A stretch of DNA of 64,000 nt from Aphrocallistes beatrix (GCA_963281255.1 OY725496.1:372001-436000), one strand, 5' to 3'; shown: positions 1 through 11,352, counted from the stretch's first letter. Notes: a model not told the origin generated them from the letters alone. Numbers and translations are program-made.

Positions 1-358
1 AATAACGAGATCATTATGATACATGCATAATTTCTATATTTATATTGGTGTTACAATGGAGCTGTACTATCTGTTTGTTTCGACCCACATTATTATTCTA
101 TTGATTTAGAATAATATCATACAGAATATTTTCTAACTTAACTTTCGTCTTGATTCCTTCACGAGGCGACTAATACTCCATCAATAGGATTTTACAAATT
201 ATTTAATTTAATACTATTTAATCATTTTATTTCATAACATGCACAATAATAAATATCTATACATTCTACATGCGAAATAATATCAAAATATTTTTATCTG
301 GAAAAATAGACTGAATAGCTATTTTGCTTATAATAAAAAGCTACTCAAGTATAACTGT

Positions 359-664
359 TCAAATGTTTGTGTGAGAATGCCAAATTGCTCCTCCGAATAT
401 AACAAAGTTCCGATCATCTTGTATAATATGTTCATATATAGGTCCAGGTCCCCTGTATGTGTGGCTTTCCCAGACAACACGATCCCTATGTCCATAGATA
501 ACCAGATTTCCATCATCTTTCATTCCAGCTTTATACGGGCCTGGACACCCACTAGGATTAGCCATATTGGATTCCCAAACAACGTTATGATAATCATGTC
601 CTTCATACATCGCTAGATTACCGACAGGTTGCATTCTGACGATGTAGCGATTATTAGGCGAGTT
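359..664 (-). pseudogene. GNA-like lectin 3'-exon remnant, copy 1
   Basis: The minus strand encodes about 100 residues matching the bulb-type lectin at 10492-10904. Three QxDxNxVxY-type sugar-binding repeats are recognisable but degenerate: MQPVGNLAMY has lost the Asp, MKDDGNLVIY has Gln to Lys, and IQDDRNFVIF has Tyr to Phe. Upstream of residue NSPNNRY the frame meets a TGA, and the Cys-containing segment present in the intact gene is deleted. No splice acceptor or signal-peptide exon was found. It is a duplicated, probably non-functional exon; a short expressed product cannot be excluded. Confidence 0.65.
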
Positions 665-1462
665 TAAATCATTTAATCACTTCCAGCACCAAACAAACAT
701 GATGCTCTTGACAACCTCTCTATAAGAAATATCTTAGATCCGTTCACATAGGCACCATGTGTGGGTACCTGGGGGGCCCGTACCTCCCAGTGACAACCAA
801 ACCCAAAATTATGTTAATTGGGTCTAAATATATATTCCAGTTGCATTTTTCTCCCAATATAATCCGAGATTTCTTCTCCCTAACGGTAACAACAATAGCT
901 GTATATCGATATTTGAGCATCTAAGATTTAAACAATGGAGTTGAACTGTTGGTTTGTGTCGACCAACATTTTTATTCTTTTGATTTAGATAATATTAAGG
1001 AGAATATTTTCTAACTTGACTTTCGTCTTGATTCTCTTCATGGAGCGATTAATACTCCATTATTAGGATTTGCAAATTATTTAGTTGAGTAATATTTAAT
1101 CAGTTTTTCACAACGCACACAATACTAAATATTTCTTCAATTTACGTGCAGGTTAAATAATCAATATTTTTTTATCTAGAAAGATTTCCTGAATACTGAT
1201 TTTGTATTACACTTTGATTCAAGCACACCCAGTAATGTTCGTAAACTAATTGAATATAATTGGTCAATGTAAGATGATATAGTTTGTGTAGATATCTTTG
1301 TAAGACATTTTTGTAAGACATTTTACCTTACATCCAGATGTGTTCATTTCCATATCCTTTAATTAAAATGTATCCAAAAATTGTTTCAATCATGTCTAGC
1401 ATATTTTCCAGAATCCTACAGATATGTTAGGACGTTTCACGTGGTTTCTGTCATGATGTACC

Positions 1463-2045
1463 TGTTATGGTTAGGTTATTAGGCAACCAGATCTTAGTTT
1501 GATAAAGGAACTACTCCTAGCGTAGCTCCACTTCAAGGCACGGGTATCGGTCACTTCGTACCCAACACTCTTTCGTACCTTAATTATGACACTTTCGTAC
1601 CCAATACACTTTCGTACCCAATACACTTTCAGATTTGTGTTTTTATAAAAACGAAATTGTGTTTTTATATATACGAAATTGTGTTTTTATATATACGAAA
1701 TTGTGTTTTTATATATACGAAATTGTGTTTTTATATATACGAAATTGTGTTTTTATATATACGAAATTGTGTTTTTATATATACGAAATTGTGTTTTTAT
1801 ATATACGAAATTGTATTAGTTACGAAATTGTGTTAGGTACGAAATTGCAATTAAGTACGAAATGGAAAGAGTACGAAATGGTTTAGGTGCGAAATGACTT
1901 GTATTCTCAAGGCACTAGTATGCGCGATTACTTAACTAGAATCCTCTTTCCTTTATACTTAAGTAGCTCATATTATATCCTATTATACGAGTACTTTATT
2001 TGCTATTCCGAGTGGTTGATCACTTCCTGAACCGAGATCATAACA
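1463..2045. mobile_element. 583-bp non-autonomous TGT...ACA element (Ginger-like)
   Basis: Unit 1 carries this insertion and unit 2 does not. The ends are TGTTATGG and TCATAACA (7-bp perfect inverted tips) and the flanks are TACC on both sides (1459-1462, 2046-2049). The empty site in unit 2 reads TATC at 3770-3773. A 4-bp TSD with 5'-TGTNR...YNACA ends is the published signature of Ginger-type cut-and-paste elements. Inside are many degenerate TTTCGTACC motifs, in opposite orientation in the two halves, around a 22-bp minisatellite. No coding sequence is present. Confidence 0.6.
1637..1815. repeat. 22-bp minisatellite
   Basis: About eight nearly identical copies of a 22-bp unit (GTTTTTATATATACGAAATT plus GT). 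It lies in the middle of the 583-bp element and grades on its right side into related TACGAAAT motifs. Confidence 0.85.
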
Positions 2046-2334
2046 TACCTCCTATGGTATGAACTGCATTAAAATTTAAACTTCGGAGGAAAAAATGGTC
2101 AATTTCAGTATGATTAATATTTGAAAATTTCGTACTTTGGAAGATACGTATTATCAAACGAAGTGTCTTATCAAAACAATTTTTTTCACGTATCATTAAT
2201 ATTCATCAATTTGAGTTAATTATATATCCTTCACTAACTATCCCTCTTAATGGATCCAGTATGCCACTATGACGAGGTGTTATCCAGCGCATCTCACCCA
2301 ACGGGGAGGCACCTAAGATTTAGGGTCAGGGCGA

Positions 2335-4072
2335 AATAACGAGATCATTATGATACATGCATAATTTCTATATTTATATTGGTGTTACAATGGAGCTGTA
2401 CTATCTGTTTGTTTTGACCGACATTTTTATTCTATTGATTTAGATAATATTATAGATAATATTTCACTAACTAACTTTCGTCTTGATTCCTTCACGAGGC
2501 GACTAACACTCCATTAATAGGATTTTACAAATTATTTAATCACTTATAACATGCACAATACTAAATAACTAGACATTCTACATGCAAAATAATGTCAAAA
2601 TATTTTTATCTGGAAAGAATATAGTGAATAGCTATTTTGCTTATAATAAAAAGCTACTCAAGTATAACTGTTCAAATGTTTGTGAGAATGCCAAATTGCT
2701 CCTCCGAATATAACAAAGTTCCGATCATCTTGTATAATATGCTCATATATAGGTCCAGGTCCCCTGTCTGTGTGGCTTTCCCAGACAACACGATCCCTAT
2801 GTCCATAGATAACCAGATTTCCATCATCTTTCATTCCAGCTTTATACGGGCCTGGACACCCACTAGGATTAGCCATATTGGATTCCCAAACAACGTTATG
2901 ATAATCATGTCCTTCATACATCGCTAGATTACCGACAGGTTGCATTCTGACGATGTAGCGATTATTAGGCGAGTTTAAATCATTTAATCACTTCCAGCAC
3001 CAAACAAACATGATGCTCTTGACAACCTCTCTATAAGAAATATCTTAGATCCGTTCACATAGGCACCATGTGTGGGTACCTGGGGGGCCCATACCTCCCA
3101 GTGACAACCAAACCCAAAATTATGTTAATTGGGTCTAATTATATATTCCAGTTGCATTTTTCTCCCAATATAATCCGAGATTTCTTCTCCCTAACGGTAA
3201 CAACAATAGCTGTATATCGATATTTGAGCATCTAAGATTTAAACAATGGAGTTGAACTGTTGGTTTGTGTCGACCAACATTTTTATTCTTTTGATTTAGA
3301 TAATATTAAGGAGAATATTTTCTGACTTGACTTTCGTCTTGATTCTCCATGGAACGATTAATACTCCATTAATAGGATTTGCAAATTATTTAGTTGAGTA
3401 ATATTTAATCAGTTTTTCACAACGCACACAATACTAAATATTTCTTCAATTTACGTACAGGTTAAATAATCAATATTTTTTTAATCTAGAAAGATTTCCT
3501 GAATACTGATTTTGTATTACACTTTGATTCAAGCACACCCAGTAATGTTCGTAAACTAATTGAATATAATTGGTCAATGTAAGATGATATAGTTTGTGTA
3601 AATATCTATGTAAGACATTTTTGTAAGACATTTTACCTTACATTCAGATGTGTTCATTTCCATTATTCTTTAAGTAAAATGTATCCAAAAATTGTTTCAA
3701 TCATGTCTAGCATATTTTCCAGAATCCTACAGATATGTTCGGACGTTTCACGTGGTTCCTGCCATGATGTATCTCCTATGGTATGAACTGCATTGAAATT
3801 TACACTTCAAAGGAACAAAATGGTCAATTTTAGTATGATTCATATTTGAAAATTTCGTACGTCGGAAGATATTATCAAATGAAGTTGCATGTGTTCTCAC
3901 CAAAGGTTCCATTTCTTTTTCTCACGAATCATAAATATTCATCAATTTGAGTTAACTGTATATCCTTCACTAACTAGATAGCCCTCTTATGGATCTAGTA
4001 TGCCACTATGACGAGGTGTTATCCAGCACATCTCACCCAACGGGGAGGCACATAAGATTTAGGGTCAGGGCG
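2335..4072. repeat. Tandem unit 2 of decayed lectin locus
   Basis: Second copy of unit 1, matching it almost base for base except for the missing 583-bp insertion and small indels. It supplies the empty site for that insertion. It ends with the same segment (GGGGAGGCAC...GGGTCAGGGCG) that ends unit 1. Confidence 0.8.
2658..2976 (-). pseudogene. GNA-like lectin 3'-exon remnant, copy 2
   Basis: Nearly identical to the copy at 359-664, with the same degenerate sugar-binding motifs and the same upstream stop, so the decay happened before the tandem duplication. The 3' end reads a few codons longer (ending HLNSYT) because of a 2-bp difference. No signal-peptide exon was found upstream. Confidence 0.65.
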
Positions 4073-4340
4073 AAATGAAGAGATCATTATGATATATGCA
4101 TAATTTCAACATTTATATTAGTGTTACAATGGAGCTGCATTATCGGTTTGTTTCGACCGACATTTTTATTCTATTGATTTAGAAAAATATTATGGAAAAT
4201 ATTTTCTAACTTAACTTTCGTCTTGATTCCTTCACGAGGCGACTAATACTCCATTGATAGGATTTTACAAATTATTCAATTTAATACTATTTAATCACTT
4301 TATTTCATAACATGTACAATATTAAATATCTATACATTAT
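4073..4340. repeat. Truncated third unit of the lectin repeat
   Basis: Repeats the first about 265 bases of units 1 and 2 with moderate divergence and then stops; no lectin-coding sequence follows. It shows at least three rounds of local duplication. Confidence 0.7.
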
Positions 4341-5505
4341 CATGTCAATGAATAGTGACTTAACTCGCCTTAAAAATCTTTAATTTGAAAAACTGCTATT
4401 ATACACTTCACGATCTTATATGATATTCTGTTAGAATCTAGTATTACTAGATTCAAATTCAACAGTAATGTTGTACACCCATATGATATAATTGGTCAAT
4501 GGAGGATGATATCTTTTGTGTGAAATAATTGGTGTGGTATGAACTGCATTAAAATTTAAATGAACAAAATGGTCGATTTTGATATGATTCATATTTGGAA
4601 ATTTTAAGGAGATTTATTAGATTGAAAATGATTCATACAGAAATATTTTATGAAATATGAGTCATATTAGTGAAGATATCCCACATAGAGATAGATGACT
4701 GAGGAATTACTGATGAAAAAGAAATATAACTAGACAAATCAATTAATTGTATCATATGACACAAAGACGAATATTCAGGGGAACTAGGGGGAGGCAAAGT
4801 TCCGCCCCTCCTCTTCTCCCAAATGTTATGAAATGTTATCGTCTAGCGCCGCTCTTGATATCACATGATTTCCAAATTGAATGAATAGGGAAGGTAGATT
4901 AACATTTCTATTAAAACACTATAATTCTTATATATGTGAAAATGACCCACACATCTATTGTAAATTTCAAAATAATACTTGAATGGGACTGAGTTCCCCT
5001 TAGTGGTCCACATAGGAAGGATTTCAGGGAGTGCTCAGGATTCGAAATTTTGTATTATGGTTAACAAAAGAACGTCCACAGAATATAGGGAAATTACCTC
5101 AGGGGGTCCATAACCAAAAAAGGTTGAAACCCGCTGCATTAAAGTATCAAAATTAAATTACAGTTCTCTATTTAGTAAAACCACAGTGTTTGTTGTCAAA
5201 CTCTATGGCAGCGGTTTTCAACCTTTTTGGGCAGTGGAAAATTTTTCTATATTCTGTGGGCCCCTCCTATTAAACGTAACACAAAATTGCGAATACTGTG
5301 GACTCCCTGATATCTTCTGTGGACCACTAAGTGGTCCATGGACCCCAGGTTGGGAACCACTGCTCTATGGCCAACTGATCACTATAACAATGCCTAATGT
5401 CCTGTTTGTAGGTTATATAATAAGAAGGATCATGGTCTGGGGGAAGATAGCGTGAGACGAGGTTAATATATCAATCTATTAATGCCAGAAAAAAACATGT
5501 CAACT
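4341..5505. repeat. Interspersed repeat, left part, split by transposon
   Basis: Gene-free. From about 4600 on it matches 19220-20110, with partial matches at 21720-22060 and 24180-24600. The copies share the segment around CTGAGTTCCCCTTAGTGGTC and the segment around GAAGGATCATGG. At 5505 the repeat is cut by the transposon and resumes at 9214. Short ORFs inside it are not conserved in the other copies. Confidence 0.65.
5209..5362. mobile_element. hAT-type MITE, 154 bp
   Basis: Ends CAGCGGTTTTCAACC and GGTTGGGAACCACTG are the inverted termini common in hAT MITEs. Both flanks carry the 8-bp TSD CTCTATGG (5201-5208, 5363-5370). The related repeat near 24455 has an empty site (TTTATGG followed directly by CCAACTG). 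A shorter copy sits at the same position of the paralogous repeat at 19895-19966. Confidence 0.85.
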
Positions 5506-5839
5506 CACGGGTGTAATATTTGGAAGATAAAATGGGAAAAATTCCCAACGTAGATGAGCATTTATGTTAGCTATTTTGGACAATATGGAATAAGAATTCG
5601 TAATTCTTTAACCTCTGTGACGTCCAAAAAATTTTTTTTTCGCAAAAATAGCCCGCCTGTCCGGAAAAAAATATTTTTTAAAAAAATTCCTAAAAAATAT
5701 TTTACCTGTACTTGTCAAATATCCCATTCACAGATTAATAATACTCTATTTTTGGTGCAAATATCTTCTTTGTTTGATTATATATTGGCAAAAATTTTAA
5801 ACTAAAATGCCTATTTATTGGATATTGCCGAATTTATTT
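5506..5839. repeat. Left terminal inverted repeat
   Basis: Pairs with 8879-9213 after reverse complementing, with scattered mismatches and small indels. It includes a CCCGCCTG segment beside an A/T-rich run at about 5625-5700. Confidence 0.85.
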
Positions 5840-6243
5840 CCCGTAATATTTACATATGAAAAATATGAACTTTTGGTTCGTTCACTCCACAACAAATTAA
5901 TTTAACTATTTTTAGTATACTTTATTAAATTAGTGTATTTCATAATAGGCCCTTCAAATGATAAATGTAATGTTGAATTCTTTACTTTGGTAATTATACT
6001 AGCTGAAGAATTAATTGCTAGAAAGTTTTTATTAATCTTGTATATTTACAGTAGTTAATATACCATAATTCAATCTCCAAATCAGACAAACAACACAGAG
6101 AAGCAGACAAATAGCATTCTATTTAATTATATAGTAGATAACCAAACCTAAAATTTACTTATTTCAGTTAAATTTCCAAGTCATTTCAATAACTTACCTA
6201 TCTATACTATTATGTACTTATATATAAGTAATTAAGAATTTTG

Positions 6244-8508
6244 TTAATCAATATCAGAAGATTCTTCATCTGTGTCCCAATTATGAAGTTCTACCCTCTC
6301 TATATCACTTTCTTCATCATGACAGTCGCTGCAAGTATCAGTGAATATTTTCCCCTGTTCTTTAGAAAGCCTCTCTGCATTATCCCACCGTAAATTATAA
6401 TTATATGTCACCATACAATCAACCAATCTCTGTGGGTATAGCTCGTGCTCTAACTTGGTCTTAAATCTAAGATCCCAAAGATTTTGTATTCTGGAATGTA
6501 TCATCTCTCCGCTCTGCTCTGAACTTATTGCTGCCCCTGCTGTTAATTGAGGTTCATAATGGAAGAAGTATTCCATATAATCGTCGGAAAGTATATGCGA
6601 TTTTAATGACCAAGGTAAACCGGTTGCATCCCATGATTCTCTGAATAGACAAATACTCTCTTCCCAACCAGGCTTTCTTAAAAGACCCAAACACCTGTCT
6701 TTTACCATCTTTAATGATTTTAGGGCGTTTAACAAGGAGGTGTGTTGGCTAGGGAATGGTATAATATCTAAATTATCCAAAAGTCGAGAGCAAGAGTTAC
6801 CTTCTAGAGCGCCATCCCAGTACTCAGATCGATATACTTTGCATCTTTGCAAAGCTTGACAATGTTGTTTATACAGTAAACGATCATATCGGTTAGTCGC
6901 ATTCTGAGATGGCCTAGCTACACCATACAACCGATTGACGAGACCAAGAAGTATATGGAGAGGAGCAAGAGCAAGTATTTCCATAAGTGAATCTGACCAC
7001 TTGATAATTGGTTCATGAGATACGCTATTAGTTTTTGAATGAAAATCCTTAATTAATTCCTTATACCTTCTTGCACGAAGAGGTGTTCCGGTACATTTTG
7101 TATTCTTCCGCCCTATACAAAATGGGCAAGGATGCTTGCTGGATGCTTGCTGAATTCCAACGAGCATAGCAGCCACTTTAAAATCGCATGCAATTTGGAT
7201 CGGAATATCCAAGTTAAAGATGTTTCGAATAGATGTTATATTTAGTAATGAGCGCAAGTTTTCTGAATTTTCGGATGCTTGACCCATCGCGATTACAAAG
7301 TTGGAAAGAACGCTATTAGGATTTGCTATATACAGACTATTCGGAAGCATTGAAACCATATTGACAGACAGCTTGAGGAATTGTTTACCGCCATCCAGTT
7401 GTACTTTAAGTCTCGAAATTCTGTTCGATTGTTTATATGTGATTATATTCAATAATCTTTCAACATCGGTACAAATTCCCATTGGAACCAGTTCAAAGTT
7501 TTGTGTTTCTGAACGGATCATTTTGATAGATAGTGAAGTAAATATTTCTCCAAATATTGACCATTTTTCATCCCATGCTCCTTTTATTCCCCCCGTGGGA
7601 AAATGGATTCCTTCTTTGCGAAGAATTCTACCCAGCTCAAAATACGACGTTTTCCCCAAACCAAGGTGACCTAACTTCTGCATATCTCGGACTGCCTCTC
7701 TGCTTAAAACGTGATTACTAATATTTTGTTTTGCACTCTTATACGGAATTGTAGCCACAGCTAATTGATTATTCGAATCGAATGGATGATGTAATGATAG
7801 GGCATTAAATGGTGTAATAAGGCTATTGTCGCTAACTGAACCTTCGAGACTACTTACCAGGAAGTTAGTAGTGAGATTTTCAGTGTATCCACGAGACTCT
7901 ACCCTTTCTGCGAAGTGTTTTCCAGCCTGCCGAGAAGATTGTGGGCGTTTCATAACTCGTTTGCAAAAGTCGATATCATGAACATCAGTAGACATTCCAC
8001 ACTTGCTGCATATTAATCTGACAGGAGATTGTTCTAAAGGCCTACCAGGATTAGGGCCTTGTGTCTTGAGTTTTGAGAGATGATTATTCATGGAGGACGA
8101 GTATATTTTGCATATATGGCATCGATCTGTAGGGACACAAAGAATCGCCTTACGAGTAATGTTACATGGAATTTCGACATTTAGGTTGGATTCAATATTA
8201 GATCTATCGGAAAGCCATTTATGTATGTTAAGTTTGCCACTTTCTAAGTCTGATAACCGAGATCTACAACTACAACAAAATACCTTTGGCTTAAAGAGAT
8301 CAATTATTTCAGCGCGAAGATCTATGTTGTAAAACTTATAGGCTCTGTCAATCACCAGATTAGTAGGAGGCTGTCGCAAATTTTTCTTAGGCAAATCTTT
8401 TGGCGATAGGCGGATATAACAAAAACGGCATACTTTGTACAGTGAATCCACATGGTAATCATCCCAAATATTCAAGAGATTATCTGGTATTAATAATGAA
8501 GAAGACAT
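6244..8508 (-). CDS. DDE-type transposase of the 5506-9213 element
   Basis: Intact ORF of 754 residues from the ATG at 8508; the frame is open further upstream to 8610 but begins there with hydrophobic non-conserved sequence, so the inner Met (MSSSLL) is preferred. The first about 250 residues carry several CxxC pairs (CRFC, CCSC, CHIC, CSKC), suggesting zinc-binding DNA-recognition modules. The core shows DGGKQFLK, CDFKVAAMLVG, then a CPFC knuckle, LHILLGLVN and SEQSGEMIH. This order (acidic residue, zinc knuckle, final Glu) resembles the RAG1/Transib/Chapaev type of RNase-H-fold transposase. It would cut and rejoin the element's TIRs. The C-terminal end is strongly acidic. Assignment to DDE is fairly sure; the exact superfamily is inference from TSD, tips and motif order. 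Confidence 0.75.
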   Translation of the reverse strand: MSSSLLIPDNLLNIWDDYHVDSLYKVCRFCYIRLSPKDLPKKNLRQPPTNLVIDRAYKFYNIDLRAEIIDLFKPKVFCCSCRSRLSDLESGKLNIHKWLSDRSNIESNLNVEIPCNITRKAILCVPTDRCHICKIYSSSMNNHLSKLKTQGPNPGRPLEQSPVRLICSKCGMSTDVHDIDFCKRVMKRPQSSRQAGKHFAERVESRGYTENLTTNFLVSSLEGSVSDNSLITPFNALSLHHPFDSNNQLAVATIPYKSAKQNISNHVLSREAVRDMQKLGHLGLGKTSYFELGRILRKEGIHFPTGGIKGAWDEKWSIFGEIFTSLSIKMIRSETQNFELVPMGICTDVERLLNIITYKQSNRISRLKVQLDGGKQFLKLSVNMVSMLPNSLYIANPNSVLSNFVIAMGQASENSENLRSLLNITSIRNIFNLDIPIQIACDFKVAAMLVGIQQASSKHPCPFCIGRKNTKCTGTPLRARRYKELIKDFHSKTNSVSHEPIIKWSDSLMEILALAPLHILLGLVNRLYGVARPSQNATNRYDRLLYKQHCQALQRCKVYRSEYWDGALEGNSCSRLLDNLDIIPFPSQHTSLLNALKSLKMVKDRCLGLLRKPGWEESICLFRESWDATGLPWSLKSHILSDDYMEYFFHYEPQLTAGAAISSEQSGEMIHSRIQNLWDLRFKTKLEHELYPQRLVDCMVTYNYNLRWDNAERLSKEQGKIFTDTCSDCHDEESDIERVELHNWDTDEESSDID

Positions 8509-8878
8509 GTTACTGAAAAATGAATAAAGAATTAAATTTTTGTGACACTTATATAGAAATGGTATGTATATGGTTCCTACATAATAACAATAGATTAGCA
8601 AGACAGCCAAATAGCATGCAATGAAGAAGTCTTAAAATCATACTCATATTTGTATTTTTATGTTATCAGAATATAATTTTATGGTTAGTATTAGAATACA
8701 GATGTAGCATCAGCCAACCGTTGGCTAAGCACGAGCATACTATAACATAGCGTTACCCAACGGTTAATTACTGAAACTCATTATTTCAATAAAATCAGTT
8801 TTAGAACATAGGCATAGAGAATTGTCAAAGTGAATAAAATTGCAATGACATGCAGAAATTATACTCTGACTGACAGAG

Positions 8879-9213
8879 AATAAATTTGGCATTATCCAAT
8901 AAATGTGTATTTTTAGTTTAAATTAATGCAAAATATAATCAAACAAAGAAGATATTTGCACCAAAAATAGTGTAATATAAATCTGTGAATGGTAATATTT
9001 GACAAGTACAGCAAAAATATTTTTTAGGAATTTTTAAAAAAAAAAAATAATTTTTCCGGGCAGGCGGGCTATTTTTGCGAAAAAAATTTTTATGGACGTC
9101 ACAGAGGTTAAAGAATCACGAATTCTTATTCCATATTGTCCAAAATAGCTAACATAAATGCTCATCTACGTTGGGAATTTTTCCCATTTTATCTTCCAAA
9201 TATTACACCTGTG
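8879..9213. repeat. Right terminal inverted repeat
   Basis: Reverse complement of 5506-5839. It starts 270 bases upstream of the 8610 end of the open frame, so it probably also holds the transposase promoter. Confidence 0.85.
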
Positions 9214-10491
9214 AACTGTCCAGTTTTTGGCGGGTCTCGATTTTTTCACTCTTATATTGTGAAAATTTTCATCAGCATCCCGGTTTTATCATGGGTCAAG
9301 CTGGCATGTCTGCATTGTACTAAAGTTCACCATGTTAACTGGGTTTATTTTACAAAATTTTTGTATATATTTCCACACCGTTAGATATATATTTTAAAAT
9401 CATTGGATTAATTTTTCAAAAATCGCTGTAGACTAGCTTCGGTTGACATGCGGTTTTTAGGGGTGTAGAATTCGAATATTATATTTTCGAATCTATGTGA
9501 TAAATTATTTGTTTACTTTTGTTTTCAATAGATATATAAAGTAAACAAATTCCCAAAATAGGCTAGATTGTGTAACTCTAGGCGCCCGCAGGGAAACTCT
9601 GCATCCGCATGCCGCGGAGCCAAGCAAGCGAAGCGCGCTTGTCTATATTAGAGCATTTTACAATTCTTATATCTGAAAATGACCTACAAATCTTATATTT
9701 TAAAATTCAAAATAGTACTTGTATGGAACTGAGTTCCCCTGTGGTCCACAGAAGATATCAGGGGGGCAGGATTCGAAATTTTGTATTATGGTTAACAAAA
9801 GAGGGTCTATATAATATAAGGAAATTACTACGCCTCCCAAGTTTGAAGCCTGGGTGCTGGACAATGGAGCAGTGGAGGAAGCTGTGGTATAGCAGGACTT
9901 GCACAAAACTTGTAGGTTACAACTAAACCCCAAATTATGTTAATTGAGTCTAAATATATATTCCAGTTACATTTTTCTTCCACTATAGTCCGAGATTTTC
10001 TTCTCCCTAGGTAACAACAATAGCTGTATATCGATATTTGATCATCTAATATTTAAACAATTTTCTAGGGGCCAAGCCCCCCAGACCTCCCCATATCGTC
10101 GCTCGCTCTTGCCCCCCAGGACTTATTTTATTTTCCAAAAGTTGGCACCTATGTACGTACATGCATGATTTCTACATCTCTATTGGTGTTACAATGAAGT
10201 TGAACTGTTGGTTTGTGTCGACCAACATTTTTATTCTTTTGATTTAGATAATATTAAGGAGAATATTTTCTAACTTGACTTTCATCTTGATTCTCTTCAT
10301 GGAGCGATTAATACTCCATAGGATTTACAAAATATTTAGTTGAGTAATATTTAATCAGTTTTTCACAACGCACACAATCCCAAATATATTTTCAATCTAC
10401 AGGTTAAATAATAACAAAACATTTTTATCTGGAAAAGAATTCCTGAATAGCTTATTTTTTATATAATAAAATGCTACTCAAGTATATCTGT
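9214..10491. repeat. Gene-free repeats between transposon and lectin
   Basis: 9214-9420 continues the repeat interrupted at 5505 (it matches 24605-24760). 9426-9650 matches parts of 22470-22550 plus 23871-24170 and contains the GC-rich CAAGCAAGCGAAGCGCGC motif. 9660-9930 is another fragment of the CTGAGTTCCCC repeat. 10140-10450 is the lectin downstream flank, also found in the units at 1-4340. No gene seen. Confidence 0.6.
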
Positions 10492-10904
10492 TCAACCCCT
10501 AGATGCCCAAAGTACTCCTCCGTATATAACAAGGTTCCCATCATTTTGCATAACCAGCTTTCCGTTTCCAGATCTACAGTTTGTTTCGCTTGCCCAGACA
10601 GTACAGCGCCTAAGTCCAAAGATAGTCCACTTTCTCCCATAGATCACCAGATTTCCATCATGTTGCATTTCAGCTTTATACGGGCGTCTACAGTTTCTAG
10701 GATTAGCCGAATCTGATGCCCAAGCTGCCCTATCATGATTTTCTCCTCCATATATCACTAGATTACCGTCATATTGCATTCTGAGGACGTATTGACGATT
10801 AGGCGAGTTTATACAGTCACCTCCGTTAAGAAAGTCACCCTTTTGCAATTTTGTACCCTTGCATTGACGATTGTAACGTTTTTGGATTGAATGGGCATCC
10901 ACAG
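10492..10904 (-). CDS. Secreted GNA-like mannose-binding lectin, exon 2
   Basis: Encodes the mature lectin. Three bulb-type repeats carry the mannose-binding signature QxDxNxVxY: MQYDGNLVIY, MQHDGNLVIY and MQNDGNLVIY, all intact, each followed by W-A-S strands. The N-terminal part has Cys in RQCKGTK and GGDCINS. A good acceptor (polypyrimidine tract then CTAG) ends at 10905, so the exon starts at 10904 and the upstream in-frame Met at 10947 is not the real start. Exon 1 (17328-17385) supplies one leftover base and the phases fit: 58 + 413 = 471 nt, that is 156 residues and a stop. Such lectins bind mannose glycans outside the cell and in sponges are linked to defence or recognition. The decayed paralogues at 359 and 2658 show the locus has been duplicated. 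Confidence 0.82.
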
Positions 10905-11088
10905 CTAGGAAAGAGAATGTTAGATAAGTATTTTTCCAACTTTTCAAACTAAATTATAGCAGTTTCTGAATCAATTTGCCATTAATTTTGATATATTTAG
11001 TTATACTATATTCTAGGGTGCATGACAATTTAAATTTGGTAGTATAGATACTACTTAAGCTACTAGTTTTCCATTGTGTCAGTATGAA

Positions 11089-11240
11089 TGTTGCAGTGTA
11101 TTAGAGATATTAGTGTGTACGCGTACACACGATATTTAAACCGTGTGTACGCGTACACCCGAAATGTTTCGTGTGTACGCGTACACACGATAGTAATTTC
11201 CGTGTATTAGAGTTACTGCATAAAATGGGTTGATTGTAAT
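11089..11240. repeat. Ginger left TIR with three 18-bp palindromes
   Basis: Contains GTGTGTACGCGTACACAC, a perfect 18-bp palindrome, at 11113-11130, 11143-11160 (one change) and 11171-11188. Regular spacing suggests repeated transposase-binding sites. Confidence 0.9.
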
Positions 11241-11352
11241 TATAGACTGATGATGTCATTTTGGGGACGTTCTTGATTCTTTGAAGATTGTTTGATTGTA
11301 ATTATAGACTGATGATGTCATTTTGGGGACGTTCTTGATTCTTTGAAGATTG
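11230..11352. repeat. 61-bp tandem duplication
   Basis: A 61-bp segment containing TGATGATGTCATTTTGGGG occurs twice in a row between the left TIR and the integrase ORF. It may be part of the element's promoter or 5' leader. Confidence 0.85.

Larger units (their letters stand above)
1..2334. repeat. Tandem unit 1 of decayed lectin locus
   Basis: The sequence starting at base 1 recurs nearly verbatim from 2335 and in part from 4073, so this is the first unit of a tandem duplication. The unit holds a lectin 3'-exon remnant (359-664, minus) and two copies of the lectin downstream flank (about 1-330 and 930-1190). The same flank lies downstream of the intact lectin at about 10140-10450. Unit 1 is about 0.6 kb longer than unit 2 because of the insertion at 1463-2045. 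Confidence 0.8.
5506..9213. mobile_element. 3.7-kb DNA transposon with long TIRs (Chapaev/Transib-like)
   Basis: About 335-bp inverted repeats (5506-5839 and 8879-9213) bound one long ORF. The tips are CACGGGTG on the left and CACCTGTG on the right. Both flanks carry AACT (5502-5505, 9214-9217), and related empty sites near 20102 and 24602 read through without the element. A 4-bp TSD and CAC tips fit the Chapaev branch of the CACTA/Chapaev/Transib group. TIR divergence is low and the ORF is open, so the insertion is fairly young. Confidence 0.8.

Noticed and set aside
371-616. Plus-strand open frames over the lectin remnants (also at 2637-2927)
   Set aside because: Antisense shadows of the lectin-coding strand; protein has no recognisable features.
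1635-1886. Open frame of repeated CVFIYTK-like residues
   Set aside because: Translation of the 22-bp minisatellite inside a non-coding mobile element.
5186-5455. 89-codon frame across a MITE
   Set aside because: Spans the MITE boundaries and is not preserved in the paralogous repeat at 19.8 kb.
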